Shown here piece after piece: positions 8,616-15,873 of a stretch of 20,793 nucleotides of DNA. How positions within the stretch are numbered: position 1 is the stretch's first letter; every line of letters begins with the position of its first letter. The notes below the pieces were generated by a model. The model ran no database searches, was not told the origin of the DNA, and saw only the letters and a list, made by a program, of their open reading frames with translations. The position numbers were made by a program, and so were the translations under genes. This DNA comes from a virus. The DNA lies in the IMG/VR virus record IMGVR_UViG_3300021437_000101, positions 1-20,793 of that record. One strand, written 5' to 3'.

Positions 8616-8818
8616 CCAGCACCATCCTTGCCGTTCTCGGCAATGATGATCCGCTCAAGTGCGGCGTTGAATCCGTTCAGATCGGCGGGCCGCATTTTGA
8701 GGATCTCCGAGAGGGGCTGATTTCCATACCGAGCGGCGTAGGCGACGCGCCCCCAATCGGCTTCGCTCAAGCGGCCGAGGGGACCACCGTAAAATCCCCG
8801 CCGTGGATCTCTCCCCAC
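8612..8818 (-). CDS. Second tail-assembly chaperone ORF (probable -1 frameshift extension)
   Basis: A 68-residue ORF (LSEADWGRVAYAARYGNQPL, then helical) immediately upstream of the tape measure. It overlaps the 3' end of the gp41-like chaperone gene by 52 nt in the -1 frame. Its only upstream start is a GTG without a good ribosome binding site, and its frame is closed by a TGA just above 8840. Such an arrangement normally means the ORF is made as a C-terminal extension of the chaperone by ribosomal frameshifting (as G/GT in lambda or E/E' in P2). Independent translation from GTG 8818 remains possible. Confidence 0.65.
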   Translation of the reverse strand: MGRDPRRGFYGGPLGRLSEADWGRVAYAARYGNQPLSEILKMRPADLNGFNAALERIIIAENGKDGAG

Positions 8819-9357
8819 AGCGCCATCAGGCCCGTCGTGTCACGCGCGGAGTAGGGCCAGAGCACATTGTCCGACGGGATCCCGGCGATGCTGGCGCGCA
8901 GGCCGGCGAGGCCGACGGCAAACTCCATCGACGAGGGGCATCCGCGCTCGGCATCCCCCGCCGCCATGCAGCGCGAGAACGCCGGGTGCGCGAGCTCGCG
9001 GAGCGTGACGGTGGACCCGTCCAGCAGCGTGACCGTGTAGACGTCCGTGCGCTCGCCGGGGATGACGGTGTAGGCCAGCTTCGGCGCCGCATGCAGGCTG
9101 GCAAACGCGCTCACCAGCGCCGTCAGGTCGCGGACCCGGAAACGACCCTCAATACCGCCGAGCTGATCGAAGCTCACCTTGACGCCGTCGATCTCGCGGA
9201 TCGCCATCTGGAGACCAGCGATGGAGACCGCCGATGACGCGGCGAGGCCGACCCCGTTGCCTGCGGCGCGCTTGGCGATCAGCATCTCGGCGACGGTCAA
9301 CTCCGTGGCGACGACGTGCCGACCGCTCGGAAGGGCGAACTCGACGGCATCCCTCAC
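8767..9357 (-). CDS. Tail assembly chaperone (Mu gp41-like)
   Basis: A 196-residue protein between tail tube and tape measure, the place of gp41 in Mu and of G-type chaperones generally. It begins with a beta-rich segment (AVEFALPSGRHVVATELTVA) and has a helical middle (about 85-150). I chose GTG 9357 because it overlaps the tube gene's stop as GTGA, like most junctions here. The longer reading from GTG at 9387 would add ten residues and overlap the tube gene by 34 nt. Such chaperones coat the tape measure during tail assembly and are absent from the finished virion. Confidence 0.78.
   Translation of the reverse strand: MRDAVEFALPSGRHVVATELTVAEMLIAKRAAGNGVGLAASSAVSIAGLQMAIREIDGVKVSFDQLGGIEGRFRVRDLTALVSAFASLHAAPKLAYTVIPGERTDVYTVTLLDGSTVTLRELAHPAFSRCMAAGDAERGCPSSMEFAVGLAGLRASIAGIPSDNVLWPYSARDTTGLMALWGEIHGGDFTVVPSAA
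8779..8797 (-). other. Candidate -1 ribosomal frameshift site
   Basis: On the minus strand, GGATTTT (8791-8797) and GGTCCCC (8779-8785) lie in the 52-nt overlap of the two chaperone ORFs. Read as G GAT TTT or G GTC CCC in the chaperone frame, each lets the A-site tRNA re-pair perfectly after a -1 slip, although the P-site pairing is imperfect. Neither is a canonical X-XXY-YYZ heptamer, so which one is used, if either, is uncertain. Confidence 0.4.
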
Positions 9358-9782
9358 AGCGCCACCCGACCGGTGCCTGTGACCCACGCGATGTCGAACG
9401 AATCAAACGATCCGCGCGCCGAATCGCCGGAGTAGGACAGCTTGACGTCGTTGTACATGTGGCTCTCGCGCGTCCCGTCATGCAGCGACGTAGTCACCGC
9501 CAGCACGACGACGCTCGGCAACCCAGCCCGGTTGGAGGCTTCGATGAGGTTGATCGCCGTTGCAATGGCGAGCGACGAGCGCTTTCCCGAGATCGTGCCC
9601 TCCCATCCGTTGAGGTCCTGCCCGATCTTCACGTCGGATGTGCCGAGCGGCTTGTGCTCCATGTTGGAGATGCGCTGCTTGGCGCTAACCTTGTCGACCT
9701 GCCCGGAGATCAGGATGGGGGCCCCGTCAACCGAAAGGCTGATGCGCGTCTCGGCGCCAGAGGTGGGAAGCGTGGTATCCAT
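9354..9782 (-). CDS. Tail tube protein
   Basis: A 142-residue protein directly downstream of the sheath gene with a 21-nt gap, matching the sheath-tube pair of contractile tails (L-M in Mu). It is beta-rich with the expected alternation of strands and a single helix (SSLAIATAINLIEASNRAG, about 70-88), then a long hairpin (VVVLAVTTSL) and C-terminal strands (FDSFDIAWVTGTGRVAL). Tube proteins stack as hexameric rings to form the DNA conduit. Length fits the 110-150 residues of Mu/P2 tubes. No other function suits the context. Confidence 0.85.
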   Translation of the reverse strand: MDTTLPTSGAETRISLSVDGAPILISGQVDKVSAKQRISNMEHKPLGTSDVKIGQDLNGWEGTISGKRSSLAIATAINLIEASNRAGLPSVVVLAVTTSLHDGTRESHMYNDVKLSYSGDSARGSFDSFDIAWVTGTGRVAL

Positions 9783-9803
9783 GTATCGGCCTCGAATCGA
9801 AGG

Positions 9804-11306
9804 TTAGGAAGAAAGTACGACGGTGGCGCCGACCTGCGTGGCGATGATCATCTGGCGGTTCGATGCGAACATCTTGATCGCCGTGGCGATGGTCCAGTGC
9901 CCGGCGTCGATGTCGCTCTGGGTGTTCGAGCCAAAGGGGTCGACGGTGTACCCGCTGATGTGCTGCTTGTCGGTTTCGACCTGCAGAAACCCGCGCATCG
10001 CACCGATCAGCGGGTCAACGGAGTCGCCGAGCAGCCCTTTGGTGAGATTCACCGAGAGGTTCACGCCGACGTAGTGGATCGCGTAGCTGGCGAGCTGGGT
10101 GCTCGCGTAGCTGCGGTAAGAGCTGCGGACGATGTCCGTCTGCCCGCTGGTCACGTTCGTCGTGAACGCGCCTCGGACGATGGGGCCGAGCGTGTCGTCG
10201 ATGAACAGCGTCGAGATGCCCGCAGTGTTGAGCGCGGCGTAGGCGACGTCATCTGCGTCGTTGGTTTCGAGATCCACGATCCCGGTCAACCAAGGGGCGC
10301 TGTTGACGCCCTCGGGTGAGTTCCAGGGGTCCACCCCGAGCATCGCCGTGGCGAGCATCATGTTCCCGTCGACGGCAACGAGGGGGTTGGTGCTGTCGAA
10401 GGTGTTGGTGATCTTCGGGCGCGGCCACATGTAGGAGCCCTTCGAGCCCGAGTCCCGATAACTGGCGACATAGGTGACGGCGGATGCGGCGCTCTGGCTT
10501 GCGACCGAGCAAAGAACGTACTGCCCCTGCTTTCCGGCGCCGGTGCCGTAGGCGACCAGTCCGGTGTTCACCGCGTTGATGAGCCCAGACGGGCACTCGG
10601 CGACGAGGAGGACGTCGACGGAGACGTTGGACGCGTAGAACTTGCGGATCCCCACGTTCGACGTCGACGAGCCGATGTAGTCGGCCGAGACGGCGGTTCC
10701 GTCCGTGCCTGCGACGGTCGACGTTGCGGCGGCGGCTGCGGCTGGGAGGACGCTCGGCGAGCTCGTCGCGGTCCAGGTGATGTACGGGTCAGCGAGCGTC
10801 AGGAGGCTCGTCAGCGTGACGTTCTCGTAGAGCTTGGAGTATGCGGTGCCGATGGTGATCGTCAGGTTCCGATGCGTCCCGTCGGCGTCCGTCGCCGCAG
10901 CCCACATCGCCGTGATGCTGTTGCCCATCGTGCCCTTGTAGGCGGCCGTCCCCACAAAGGCGCCGCCCGTGACCGTGTAGGACAGCGCCATCGCGAGGTG
11001 AACCACGCCCGTCGGGACGATGCGGCAGACCTGAACGGGGCCGGGGAGCTTCGGGTGCCCGAGGAGCGCCTTGAGCGCCGGATAGTTGTTGTAGAGACTG
11101 GAGAACGCGGCGGGAAAGAACTGCTGCAGGTCCTTGAAGCTGTAGCAGGTCGTCACCGTGTTTTCCGGGCCCCACGGGAGATCGGCCACGATGCCGAGCA
11201 CCCGCGAGACGGACCCGAGGCCCGATGCGGGCGGGGCGACATCCAGGAGATTGACGCCGTAGAAGGCGGCCCCGGCGGTGACGATGCTGCGGATGAGACT
11301 GGCCAT
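9804..11306 (-). CDS. Tail sheath protein
   Basis: A 500-residue protein at the head of the tail module, very close to the length of the Mu L sheath. Early features are SLIRSIVTAGAAFYGVNLLD and the segment VLGIVADLPWGPEN (about 36-49), characteristic of Mu-like sheaths. A variable Thr/Ala-rich central domain (about 130-260) follows. The conserved C-terminal domain, which interlocks neighbouring subunits, includes DPLIGAMRGFLQVE near 425-438 and the strands ending ATQVGATVVLSS. It forms the contractile outer layer. The presence of this gene makes the phage a myovirus. Confidence 0.93.
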   Translation of the reverse strand: MASLIRSIVTAGAAFYGVNLLDVAPPASGLGSVSRVLGIVADLPWGPENTVTTCYSFKDLQQFFPAAFSSLYNNYPALKALLGHPKLPGPVQVCRIVPTGVVHLAMALSYTVTGGAFVGTAAYKGTMGNSITAMWAAATDADGTHRNLTITIGTAYSKLYENVTLTSLLTLADPYITWTATSSPSVLPAAAAAATSTVAGTDGTAVSADYIGSSTSNVGIRKFYASNVSVDVLLVAECPSGLINAVNTGLVAYGTGAGKQGQYVLCSVASQSAASAVTYVASYRDSGSKGSYMWPRPKITNTFDSTNPLVAVDGNMMLATAMLGVDPWNSPEGVNSAPWLTGIVDLETNDADDVAYAALNTAGISTLFIDDTLGPIVRGAFTTNVTSGQTDIVRSSYRSYASTQLASYAIHYVGVNLSVNLTKGLLGDSVDPLIGAMRGFLQVETDKQHISGYTVDPFGSNTQSDIDAGHWTIATAIKMFASNRQMIIATQVGATVVLSS

Positions 11307-11315
11307 GTGGGGCTC

Positions 11316-11843
11316 CTACGAAGGGGTGACGGGGGTGTCGATGCTGACCACGGCGGGCGGCGCGTAGGACGCGACGCGCTCGATCGAGGCCGAAAGGGTG
11401 AACGTGTGGCGCCACTGGCCGGTCTGGGCGGTCTCGCCGTCGCGCTCGGGGCCGTCACTTTCGCGGGTGACGACGAAGGTGCGCCCGCCGTAGTCGGCGG
11501 CCGTCAGGTAGAGCGCCGGGCGCCACGGAAGGTCGTTCTGGAGGGCCCCGGAGACGGCCTGAACGGCGGCGTCGAGTGTCTCGCGGTAGGCCGCCCAGAC
11601 ATCGAGCTGGATGCCGATGGTGAGCAGCCCGAGCCCCAGCGTGGAGGCATCCAGCGTCGTCGGGTGGATCGTCTCGTCAACGAGCGGGCCGAGGTCCGTG
11701 ACGCTCACGACCGGGTGTGTCAGGTCGAGGGCGCGGTCGGACTCAGGCCAGCCGCGGAGGATGGTGTGCGTCGGCAGTGCGGCAGCCAGGTAGGCGGCGA
11801 CGGCTTCGCACACGGCGGCGGCGGGGTCGCGGGTGTAGCTCAT
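11316..11843 (-). CDS. Probable tail terminator / neck protein
   Basis: A 175-residue protein between the gp10-like gene and the sheath. It has an N-terminal helix (DPAAAVCEAVAAYLAAALP), then strands with HPVVSVTDLG and IGIQLDVWAAYRETLDAAVQ (about 90-117), and a last strand before a Thr/Pro tail. This helix-strand-helix layout and the position just before the sheath match tail terminators (lambda gpU / P2 gpR type), which end tube and sheath growth and join the tail to the head. No diagnostic motif was seen, so the call leans on position. It is coupled to the gene above by ATGA. Confidence 0.6.
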   Translation of the reverse strand: MSYTRDPAAAVCEAVAAYLAAALPTHTILRGWPESDRALDLTHPVVSVTDLGPLVDETIHPTTLDASTLGLGLLTIGIQLDVWAAYRETLDAAVQAVSGALQNDLPWRPALYLTAADYGGRTFVVTRESDGPERDGETAQTGQWRHTFTLSASIERVASYAPPAVVSIDTPVTPS

Positions 11844-12331
11844 CGGCGCGCCCTCGCCCGGAGCATGGCGATGGCTGCCCGTTGAAGGCGGGGCTGAATC
11901 CGCGCAACGGTGAGACGCAAAACGTTTCGTGGCGCGGTGCCATTTTCGTGGATTCGGCGCCGGATCAGGAACGCGACCCCGGGCGCGTCGGCCTCGGTGA
12001 CCTCGCCCGATCGGACGAGCTTCCGCATGACCCAGCCAAGGATCGGTGCGAGCGGAGGCCCCGGCCGGTTCGGGCGACGGCCATGCTCGATGATGCCCGC
12101 GTAAGGCGCGGTGTTCTCCAGAACCGCGCCCTCGGGGATGGACTGCGCGCCCCAGCTTGCGAGGTAGAGACCCTGATCGCCGATCCCCTTGTCGCGCGTG
12201 AGCTTGGACGCGACGTTGACGCCCTCAAGCGCGACGTCGAGCGCCACTTTGCGGAGCGCCCGGGTGTCCTCGACCATGCGCGCGCGGATGGCTTCGGAGA
12301 AGCCGGCGGCGCGGATCTCGATGGCACTCAT
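11840..12331 (-). CDS. HK97 gp10-like / P2 gpS-like head-tail joining protein
   Basis: A 163-residue, very basic protein with an N-terminal helical half (ALRKVALDVALEGVNVASKL, about 25-44) and the segment GLYLASWGAQSIPEGAVLEN followed by TAPYAGIIEHG (about 73-83). This matches the 'LENxxPYAxxxExG' pattern of HK97-gp10-like and tail-completion proteins. The C-terminus is a long Arg-rich helix. Such proteins sit at the head-tail interface. It is coupled at both ends by ATGA overlaps, between the adaptor-like and terminator-like genes. Confidence 0.75.
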   Translation of the reverse strand: MSAIEIRAAGFSEAIRARMVEDTRALRKVALDVALEGVNVASKLTRDKGIGDQGLYLASWGAQSIPEGAVLENTAPYAGIIEHGRRPNRPGPPLAPILGWVMRKLVRSGEVTEADAPGVAFLIRRRIHENGTAPRNVLRLTVARIQPRLQRAAIAMLRARARR

Positions 12332-12732
12332 GCGCGCGTCCTCCGTCGGAGTTGGAGTGACCAGCCGAAGGTCTTGATGGTCGGGGCGCCGACCGTGGCG
12401 TACTCGCGCCCATCGACAAGGAACAGCAGTTCGTGTCCGGCCACCGTCGGCGCCGTGAACGTGGCCTCGGCGTACGTCCGGCTGATCTTCTCGACGATGA
12501 TGTCGCCAGCCTCGTAACGGCCGGGGGCGTCCGCAATCCAGCGCGCGGGGGGCTCGCGCATCTTCGGCGGCGGGGAGATCGTCAGGTCGGTGTCGGTAGC
12601 GGTCCCGGATCCCAACTTGCCCCCGCTCCAGACGCGCGACCTGACGATGAGGGCGCGTGGGCGCAGCCCGAGATCGGCCGCGAGCTGGCGGCCGTCATCG
12701 ACAACGGGCTGAAGCTCGTCGCGGAGCGTCAT
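12328..12732 (-). CDS. Probable head-tail connector / head completion protein
   Basis: A 134-residue protein in the connector cluster. It opens with a helix (MTLRDELQPVVDDGRQLAAD), then a beta-rich body with VRSRVWSGGKLGSGTAT, DIIVEKISRTYAEATFTAP and a C-terminal TFGWSLQLRRR. The start was set at ATG 12732, which overlaps the upstream stop as ATGA. A longer reading would begin at 12750 inside the upstream gene. The fold and position suggest a stopper or adaptor, but I recognise no specific family. Confidence 0.6.
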   Translation of the reverse strand: MTLRDELQPVVDDGRQLAADLGLRPRALIVRSRVWSGGKLGSGTATDTDLTISPPPKMREPPARWIADAPGRYEAGDIIVEKISRTYAEATFTAPTVAGHELLFLVDGREYATVGAPTIKTFGWSLQLRRRTRA

Positions 12733-13157
12733 GACGCCACCGGGGGCCACGGCTCGACATGCTCGGCATGATGAATCCAGAGATAGGCGGCATTCTCGGC
12801 GCTGTAGACGTCACAGAACCCGACGCGCCACGGCTGCCCACCGCTGCCGTCCTCGTTGCGGGGACGCGTGGTCATGAACGAGCGGAGCGCCCGCACGGAT
12901 GCAGGGGCCGGACTGGCGCGCTTGGCGGCGATCTCGGGATCGATGGGGGGCGGCTCGGGTTCGATGGCCGGGCGGGCCTTTGGTGGCCGAGTCCCGTCGC
13001 CGCGTTCCATCCACCCGTGCCGCTCAAGCGCGGCCTCCAGGCACGGACGACACACGTTCGCCTCATCCGCGGGGGGTCGCACCCTGCACACCGTACACAC
13101 CTCCGCCACGGCCTTCGGAGCCTTGCGGGGACGCGGGGTGGACGAGGCGGCGGTCAC
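12729..13157 (-). CDS. Small CxxC zinc-finger-like protein in the connector cluster
   Basis: An unrecognised 142-residue protein. Near its N-terminus is a C-x2-C-x11-C-x2-C arrangement (EVCTVCRV and VCRPCLEAALERHGW, about residues 20-45), suggesting a small zinc ribbon, then a Pro-rich linker (about 56-80) and a C-terminal region with WIHHAEHVEPW. I prefer GTG 13157 because a GGAG lies 5 nt upstream (13163-13166). A reading from GTG 13184 would overlap the previous gene by 14 nt. It sits among head-tail joining genes, so a structural or assembly role is likely, but a zinc ribbon is unusual there. Confidence 0.6.
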   Translation of the reverse strand: MTAASSTPRPRKAPKAVAEVCTVCRVRPPADEANVCRPCLEAALERHGWMERGDGTRPPKARPAIEPEPPPIDPEIAAKRASPAPASVRALRSFMTTRPRNEDGSGGQPWRVGFCDVYSAENAAYLWIHHAEHVEPWPPVAS

Positions 13158-13170
13158 GGTGACTCCAGAG

Positions 13171-13554
13171 CTACGCGAGGCCACAGACGCCCGTTGCGGG
13201 GGCTACGGCGAAGGGATCTTTGATGACGGGAACGCCAAGGATCGTGGCGAGACGGTTGACCAGCATGGAGCCGCGACGGGTGAGGACGGAGAGGGTTGCT
13301 GTCCCGCTCGGCGCCCATTTCACGCCGCCGTTGTCCACCTCGATGATGCCCGCCCTGCTCGCGCTCGTTGCCGTCCCGAAGGATGCCTCGATAGTGTCGA
13401 TCTGGGTGAGCAGCGCCTGGATCTGCGTGACGGCGTCGGACGAAAGGCCCGCCCAGACGCCCTCCAAACGGTAGTTCGATGGGGACTGTCGGGACTGATC
13501 CGAATAGCCGAGGTACGTCCTCACAGACGCCTTTTGTGCGTCAGTGAGGGACAT
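13171..13554 (-). CDS. Hypothetical head-completion protein
   Basis: A 127-residue protein beginning MSLTDAQKASVRTYLGYSDQ, with a helical first half (VTQIQALLTQIDTIEASFG, about 41-59) and a C-terminal part containing LTRRGSMLVNRLATILGVPV (about 90-109). The 'LT..Q...VR.YLGY' opening is typical of small phage connector/gp6-like proteins, which begin with helices that dock on the portal. Position after the capsid genes agrees. No Shine-Dalgarno is evident, and the stop of the upstream gene is 3 nt from the ATG, so translation is probably coupled. Confident as a gene, less so for function. Confidence 0.62.
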   Translation of the reverse strand: MSLTDAQKASVRTYLGYSDQSRQSPSNYRLEGVWAGLSSDAVTQIQALLTQIDTIEASFGTATSASRAGIIEVDNGGVKWAPSGTATLSVLTRRGSMLVNRLATILGVPVIKDPFAVAPATGVCGLA

Positions 13555-13557
13555 GGT

Positions 13558-14049
13558 TTACGGCCCGTGGCTGGTCAGCGAATCAAGGCAGGCGGCGGCG
13601 ACCGGGATCCCATCGTAGAACGTGCCCGTGAGCGCGTTCGCGAAGTTCTGCGCGGCACTGGAGACGTAGCAGCCAATGATGCTCTTGGTGGCATCCGGGA
13701 CCTGGTTGGCAACGAGGTCTGCGAGGGCCGCTGCGGCACTCGCGCTGTTCGCCCCGTGGACGAACGAGGCCGTTCCCGACGTGTTGAGGAGCAACCAGTA
13801 CGCCCGGTACGTTGAGGCGGGGAGCGTGACCTCGGCGGAGAGGTCCCAGAGGTCATCCGTCGCGGCCTTGTGGTAGATCTGGCCGTCCACCCGGAGGTCG
13901 ATGGCATTGACCGTCTTGAGCTTGCCGGCCGTGGTCCCCGCCTGGATCCCGGCAGCGCCACAGGCGCTGTTGAGCAGGTAGAGGAGCCGCTTGACGATCG
14001 GGTCAAGCTCTTGAGCGGGAAAGCCGCCCTTGAGGAGTGCGGTGGACAT
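13558..14049 (-). CDS. Hypothetical protein next to capsid gene, possible decoration protein
   Basis: A 163-residue protein directly after the major capsid gene. It is rich in Ala, Thr and Ser, with strands around NAIDLRVDGQIYHKAATDDL (about 49-68) and AYWLLLNTSGTASFVHG (about 83-99). The pattern 'V-D-G-x-I-Y-x-K-A-A-T' followed by a 'L-x-N-x-S-G-T-A' stretch recurs in small virion proteins of unknown function. The position suggests capsid decoration or a head fibre. A strong AAGGAG (14058-14063) lies 8 nt upstream and overlaps the capsid stop codon, implying high expression, as expected for a virion component. Confidence 0.6.
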   Translation of the reverse strand: MSTALLKGGFPAQELDPIVKRLLYLLNSACGAAGIQAGTTAGKLKTVNAIDLRVDGQIYHKAATDDLWDLSAEVTLPASTYRAYWLLLNTSGTASFVHGANSASAAAALADLVANQVPDATKSIIGCYVSSAAQNFANALTGTFYDGIPVAAACLDSLTSHGP

Positions 14050-14061
14050 CGGGGCGACTCC

Positions 14062-15126
14062 TTACGAGAGGGTGAGCTTGGCGGCGGCGGAGCGGCGGCG
14101 GAGCCGCAACTGGATGTCGATGACGAGCTGAACGCGCGTCGAATCGCCGGTCTTCGCGAGCGCGTTGATCTGCGCGGTCGGCTTGCGCTTCGCGGCGAAC
14201 TGCGCGGCCACGATGTCCTCGATCGGGATCTGCTGGCCGGAAAGCTCCTTCACGATGCCCTGGAGCTGGCCGGGGTCCATGCTCGTCCACACCGGGGGGG
14301 TCTGCACGTATTCCATGAACCGCGGATCGACCGCGTACATGGTCTGCGAGGTACAGTGGCGGTCTTCGAGGACGGTCACGCCGTCCACCTTGATCCCGCG
14401 GAAACCGAGCTTGCCGATGTCAACCTGCTCGCCGCTGGAGCTCATGACGGTGGTGACCTCGATCAAGGACTTCGCGTCGAACAGGCTCACGACCTTGTCG
14501 TAGACGGTGCCGTCCGTGAGGATGAGCGCCGGCACCTTGCCGACGGCGTCCTTGTAGGGGCGGATCAGCTTGGTGCGGATCATGTTCAGATCGAGGCTGG
14601 CGAGCGCACCGGTGTTCGCGCCGGCCGCCCAGGAGGCGTAGGAGCCCTGTGCGATGCCGGCGTAGGTCCCCGTCGCAGCCACCGCGGCAGCGAGGCCGCC
14701 GATCTGGACGGGGGAGGCCGTGTAGTCGCCCGAGTAGCTGTCGACGCTGATCTTCTGCGCGAGCTCCTCCGCGGCGGCCTGCAGCTCATGGCCGAGCTCG
14801 TCAACGTCCTGCCCCTTGTTCGCGGAGTTGACGCGTTGGGCGGTGCCGTCGATGCTCGCGTAGGACTCGTAATGCGCCCATGCGATCGTCGCCTGGAGCT
14901 TCGCGTCCGAGCTGAAGTCGCTGTCCTGCACCGCGTAGCCCTGAGCCTTCGCGGCGGCGGTGTTGCGCGCGGCGATCTCCGTCCGCCAGGTGCAGGTCGA
15001 GTTCCCCTCGGTGACCGTGTCCACGATGTTCGGGAGGACGACGTCACGCCGGAAGTTCGCGGTGACCCCCATGCCGTACACGAGGTTGAGGAAGGCGGAG
15101 ATGTTCGCGAGAGACATGGTGGCCAT
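14062..15126 (-). CDS. Major capsid protein, HK97-like fold
   Basis: A 354-residue protein following the scaffold-like gene. Features fit an HK97-fold capsid: N-terminal helix MSLANISAFLNLVYGMGV, a stretch before WAHYESYASIDGT (about 83-95), the long helix DELGHELQAAAEELAQKISV (about 108-127), then the A-domain region with VPALILTDGTVYDKVVSLFD. C-terminal strands contain GIKVDGVTVLEDRHC and a final Arg-rich tail. Length is normal for such capsids. Two closely spaced ATG codons (15126 and 15117) could start it, and the first has GAGG 7 nt upstream. Confidence 0.85.
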   Translation of the reverse strand: MATMSLANISAFLNLVYGMGVTANFRRDVVLPNIVDTVTEGNSTCTWRTEIAARNTAAAKAQGYAVQDSDFSSDAKLQATIAWAHYESYASIDGTAQRVNSANKGQDVDELGHELQAAAEELAQKISVDSYSGDYTASPVQIGGLAAAVAATGTYAGIAQGSYASWAAGANTGALASLDLNMIRTKLIRPYKDAVGKVPALILTDGTVYDKVVSLFDAKSLIEVTTVMSSSGEQVDIGKLGFRGIKVDGVTVLEDRHCTSQTMYAVDPRFMEYVQTPPVWTSMDPGQLQGIVKELSGQQIPIEDIVAAQFAAKRKPTAQINALAKTGDSTRVQLVIDIQLRLRRRSAAAKLTLS

Positions 15127-15157
15127 GAGCGGACCTCGTCAGGTGGTGGTGTGGCGG

Positions 15158-15814
15158 TCAGCCGCCGAGAAGTGAGCCGATGTTGATGCCGCCGCCGGTT
15201 TTGCGGAGCGCGTCGAGGGTGGTGGCGCCGTTGTGTTGGGAGCCAGGGTTTCCGACGCCGCCGCCGGTGCCCCCGGCGTTCACGGGGGGCAGGTAGAGCT
15301 GGCCGTCCTTGGTGCCGAGGAAGGCCTTGGCCGCCGCGTCGATGTCGAGGACGGCATCTGCGCCGTATTGGTCCTTGCCCTTCCAGCCCGGCTTGTCGCC
15401 CTCGTAGCTCAGCACGCCCTGCGCGTTGACGAACGCCATCGCATGAGCGACCCGGTCAGCGGGCACGCCGTGCTTGATGAGCGCGTCACGGGCGGCGTTG
15501 GCCAGCGAGGCGTTTTTCGCGGCGGTGGCGGCGTCAGCCTCGCGCTGTCTGGACGCATCGAGCTCCTTCCGCATCGCCGCGAGCTGCACGGCGACGGGAT
15601 CTGACTTGCCGTCCTTGCCCTTCCCGGGCTCGTCGTCGCCCGTCTTCGGCTCGGTCTTCGTGGCCTTGAGCGCGGCGATCTCGTCGTTGATCGCCTTCAG
15701 GTGGCCAGGAAGATGAGCAGTGAGGGCGGCCCCGATCGCCTTCCCGAGCGCTTCCGCGGTGATTGCGGCAGCGAGCTTGTCGAGTTCGGCTTTCGTCTCG
15801 GGGTCGATGGGCAT
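15158..15814 (-). CDS. Probable scaffolding protein
   Basis: A 218-residue, highly charged Ala/Lys-rich protein immediately upstream of the capsid gene. Predicted helices at the N-terminus and at about 74-115 (VQLAAMRKELDASRQREAD), a disordered Lys/Gly/Asp region (about 53-73) and a Gly/Asn-rich C-terminal tail are typical of scaffolds that direct procapsid assembly. No serine-protease catalytic pattern was visible, so I do not call it a maturation protease. The ATG has no visible Shine-Dalgarno and lies close to a candidate promoter, hinting at leaderless or near-leaderless translation. Confidence 0.72.
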   Translation of the reverse strand: MPIDPETKAELDKLAAAITAEALGKAIGAALTAHLPGHLKAINDEIAALKATKTEPKTGDDEPGKGKDGKSDPVAVQLAAMRKELDASRQREADAATAAKNASLANAARDALIKHGVPADRVAHAMAFVNAQGVLSYEGDKPGWKGKDQYGADAVLDIDAAAKAFLGTKDGQLYLPPVNAGGTGGGVGNPGSQHNGATTLDALRKTGGGINIGSLLGG

Positions 15815-15820
15815 GGCGCG

Positions 15821-15849
15821 AGTGTTACTGACTTTTTGTCAGTGGTCAA
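15821..15849 (-). promoter_or_regulatory. Candidate promoter for scaffold-capsid genes
   Basis: Reading on the minus strand, TTGACC (15844-15849, five of six consensus bases) is followed by a 17-bp spacer and AACACT (15821-15826, three of six). The spacer is exactly the 17-bp perfect hairpin-like palindrome ACTGAC-TTTTT-GTCAGT. The start codon of the scaffold gene comes only 6 nt after the -10. The -10 is weak, so the site is tentative and may need an activator. Confidence 0.35.
15827..15843. promoter_or_regulatory. Operator-like palindrome, copy 1
   Basis: ACTGAC-N5-GTCAGT is a perfect 6-bp inverted repeat around TTTTT. It shares the core TGAC-N5-GTCAGT with a second copy whose core starts exactly 30 bp further on (15859), three helical turns apart. 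Both lie between the diverging scaffold and portal genes, so a dimeric regulator could act on both transcripts. Symmetry and spacing are visible in the sequence; the regulator is not. Confidence 0.5.
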
Positions 15850-15858
15850 GAGCGCGCG

Positions 15859-15873
15859 TGACATATTGTCAGT
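15859..15873. promoter_or_regulatory. Operator-like palindrome, copy 2
   Basis: TGACATATTGTCAGT is a TGACA-TAT-TGTCA inverted repeat followed by GT, matching copy 1 at 12 of 15 positions when aligned from TGAC. It sits 20 bp before the portal ATG. The 30-bp phasing with copy 1 places both sites on the same DNA face, which supports cooperative binding. Confidence 0.5.

Noticed and set aside
380-11306. A free contractile injection system (tailocin or Photorhabdus virulence cassette type)
   Set aside because: Terminase, portal, scaffold and capsid genes are all present next to the tail module, so a complete phage is more likely.
13870-15186. Long plus-strand open frame (438 codons) opposite the capsid and scaffold genes
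   Set aside because: It is antisense to a recognisable capsid protein, has an Arg/Gly/Val/Asp-rich shadow composition typical of GC-rich DNA and shows no family motif. Long antisense frames also occur opposite the fibre (1169..2221) and tape measure (7128..8219) genes.
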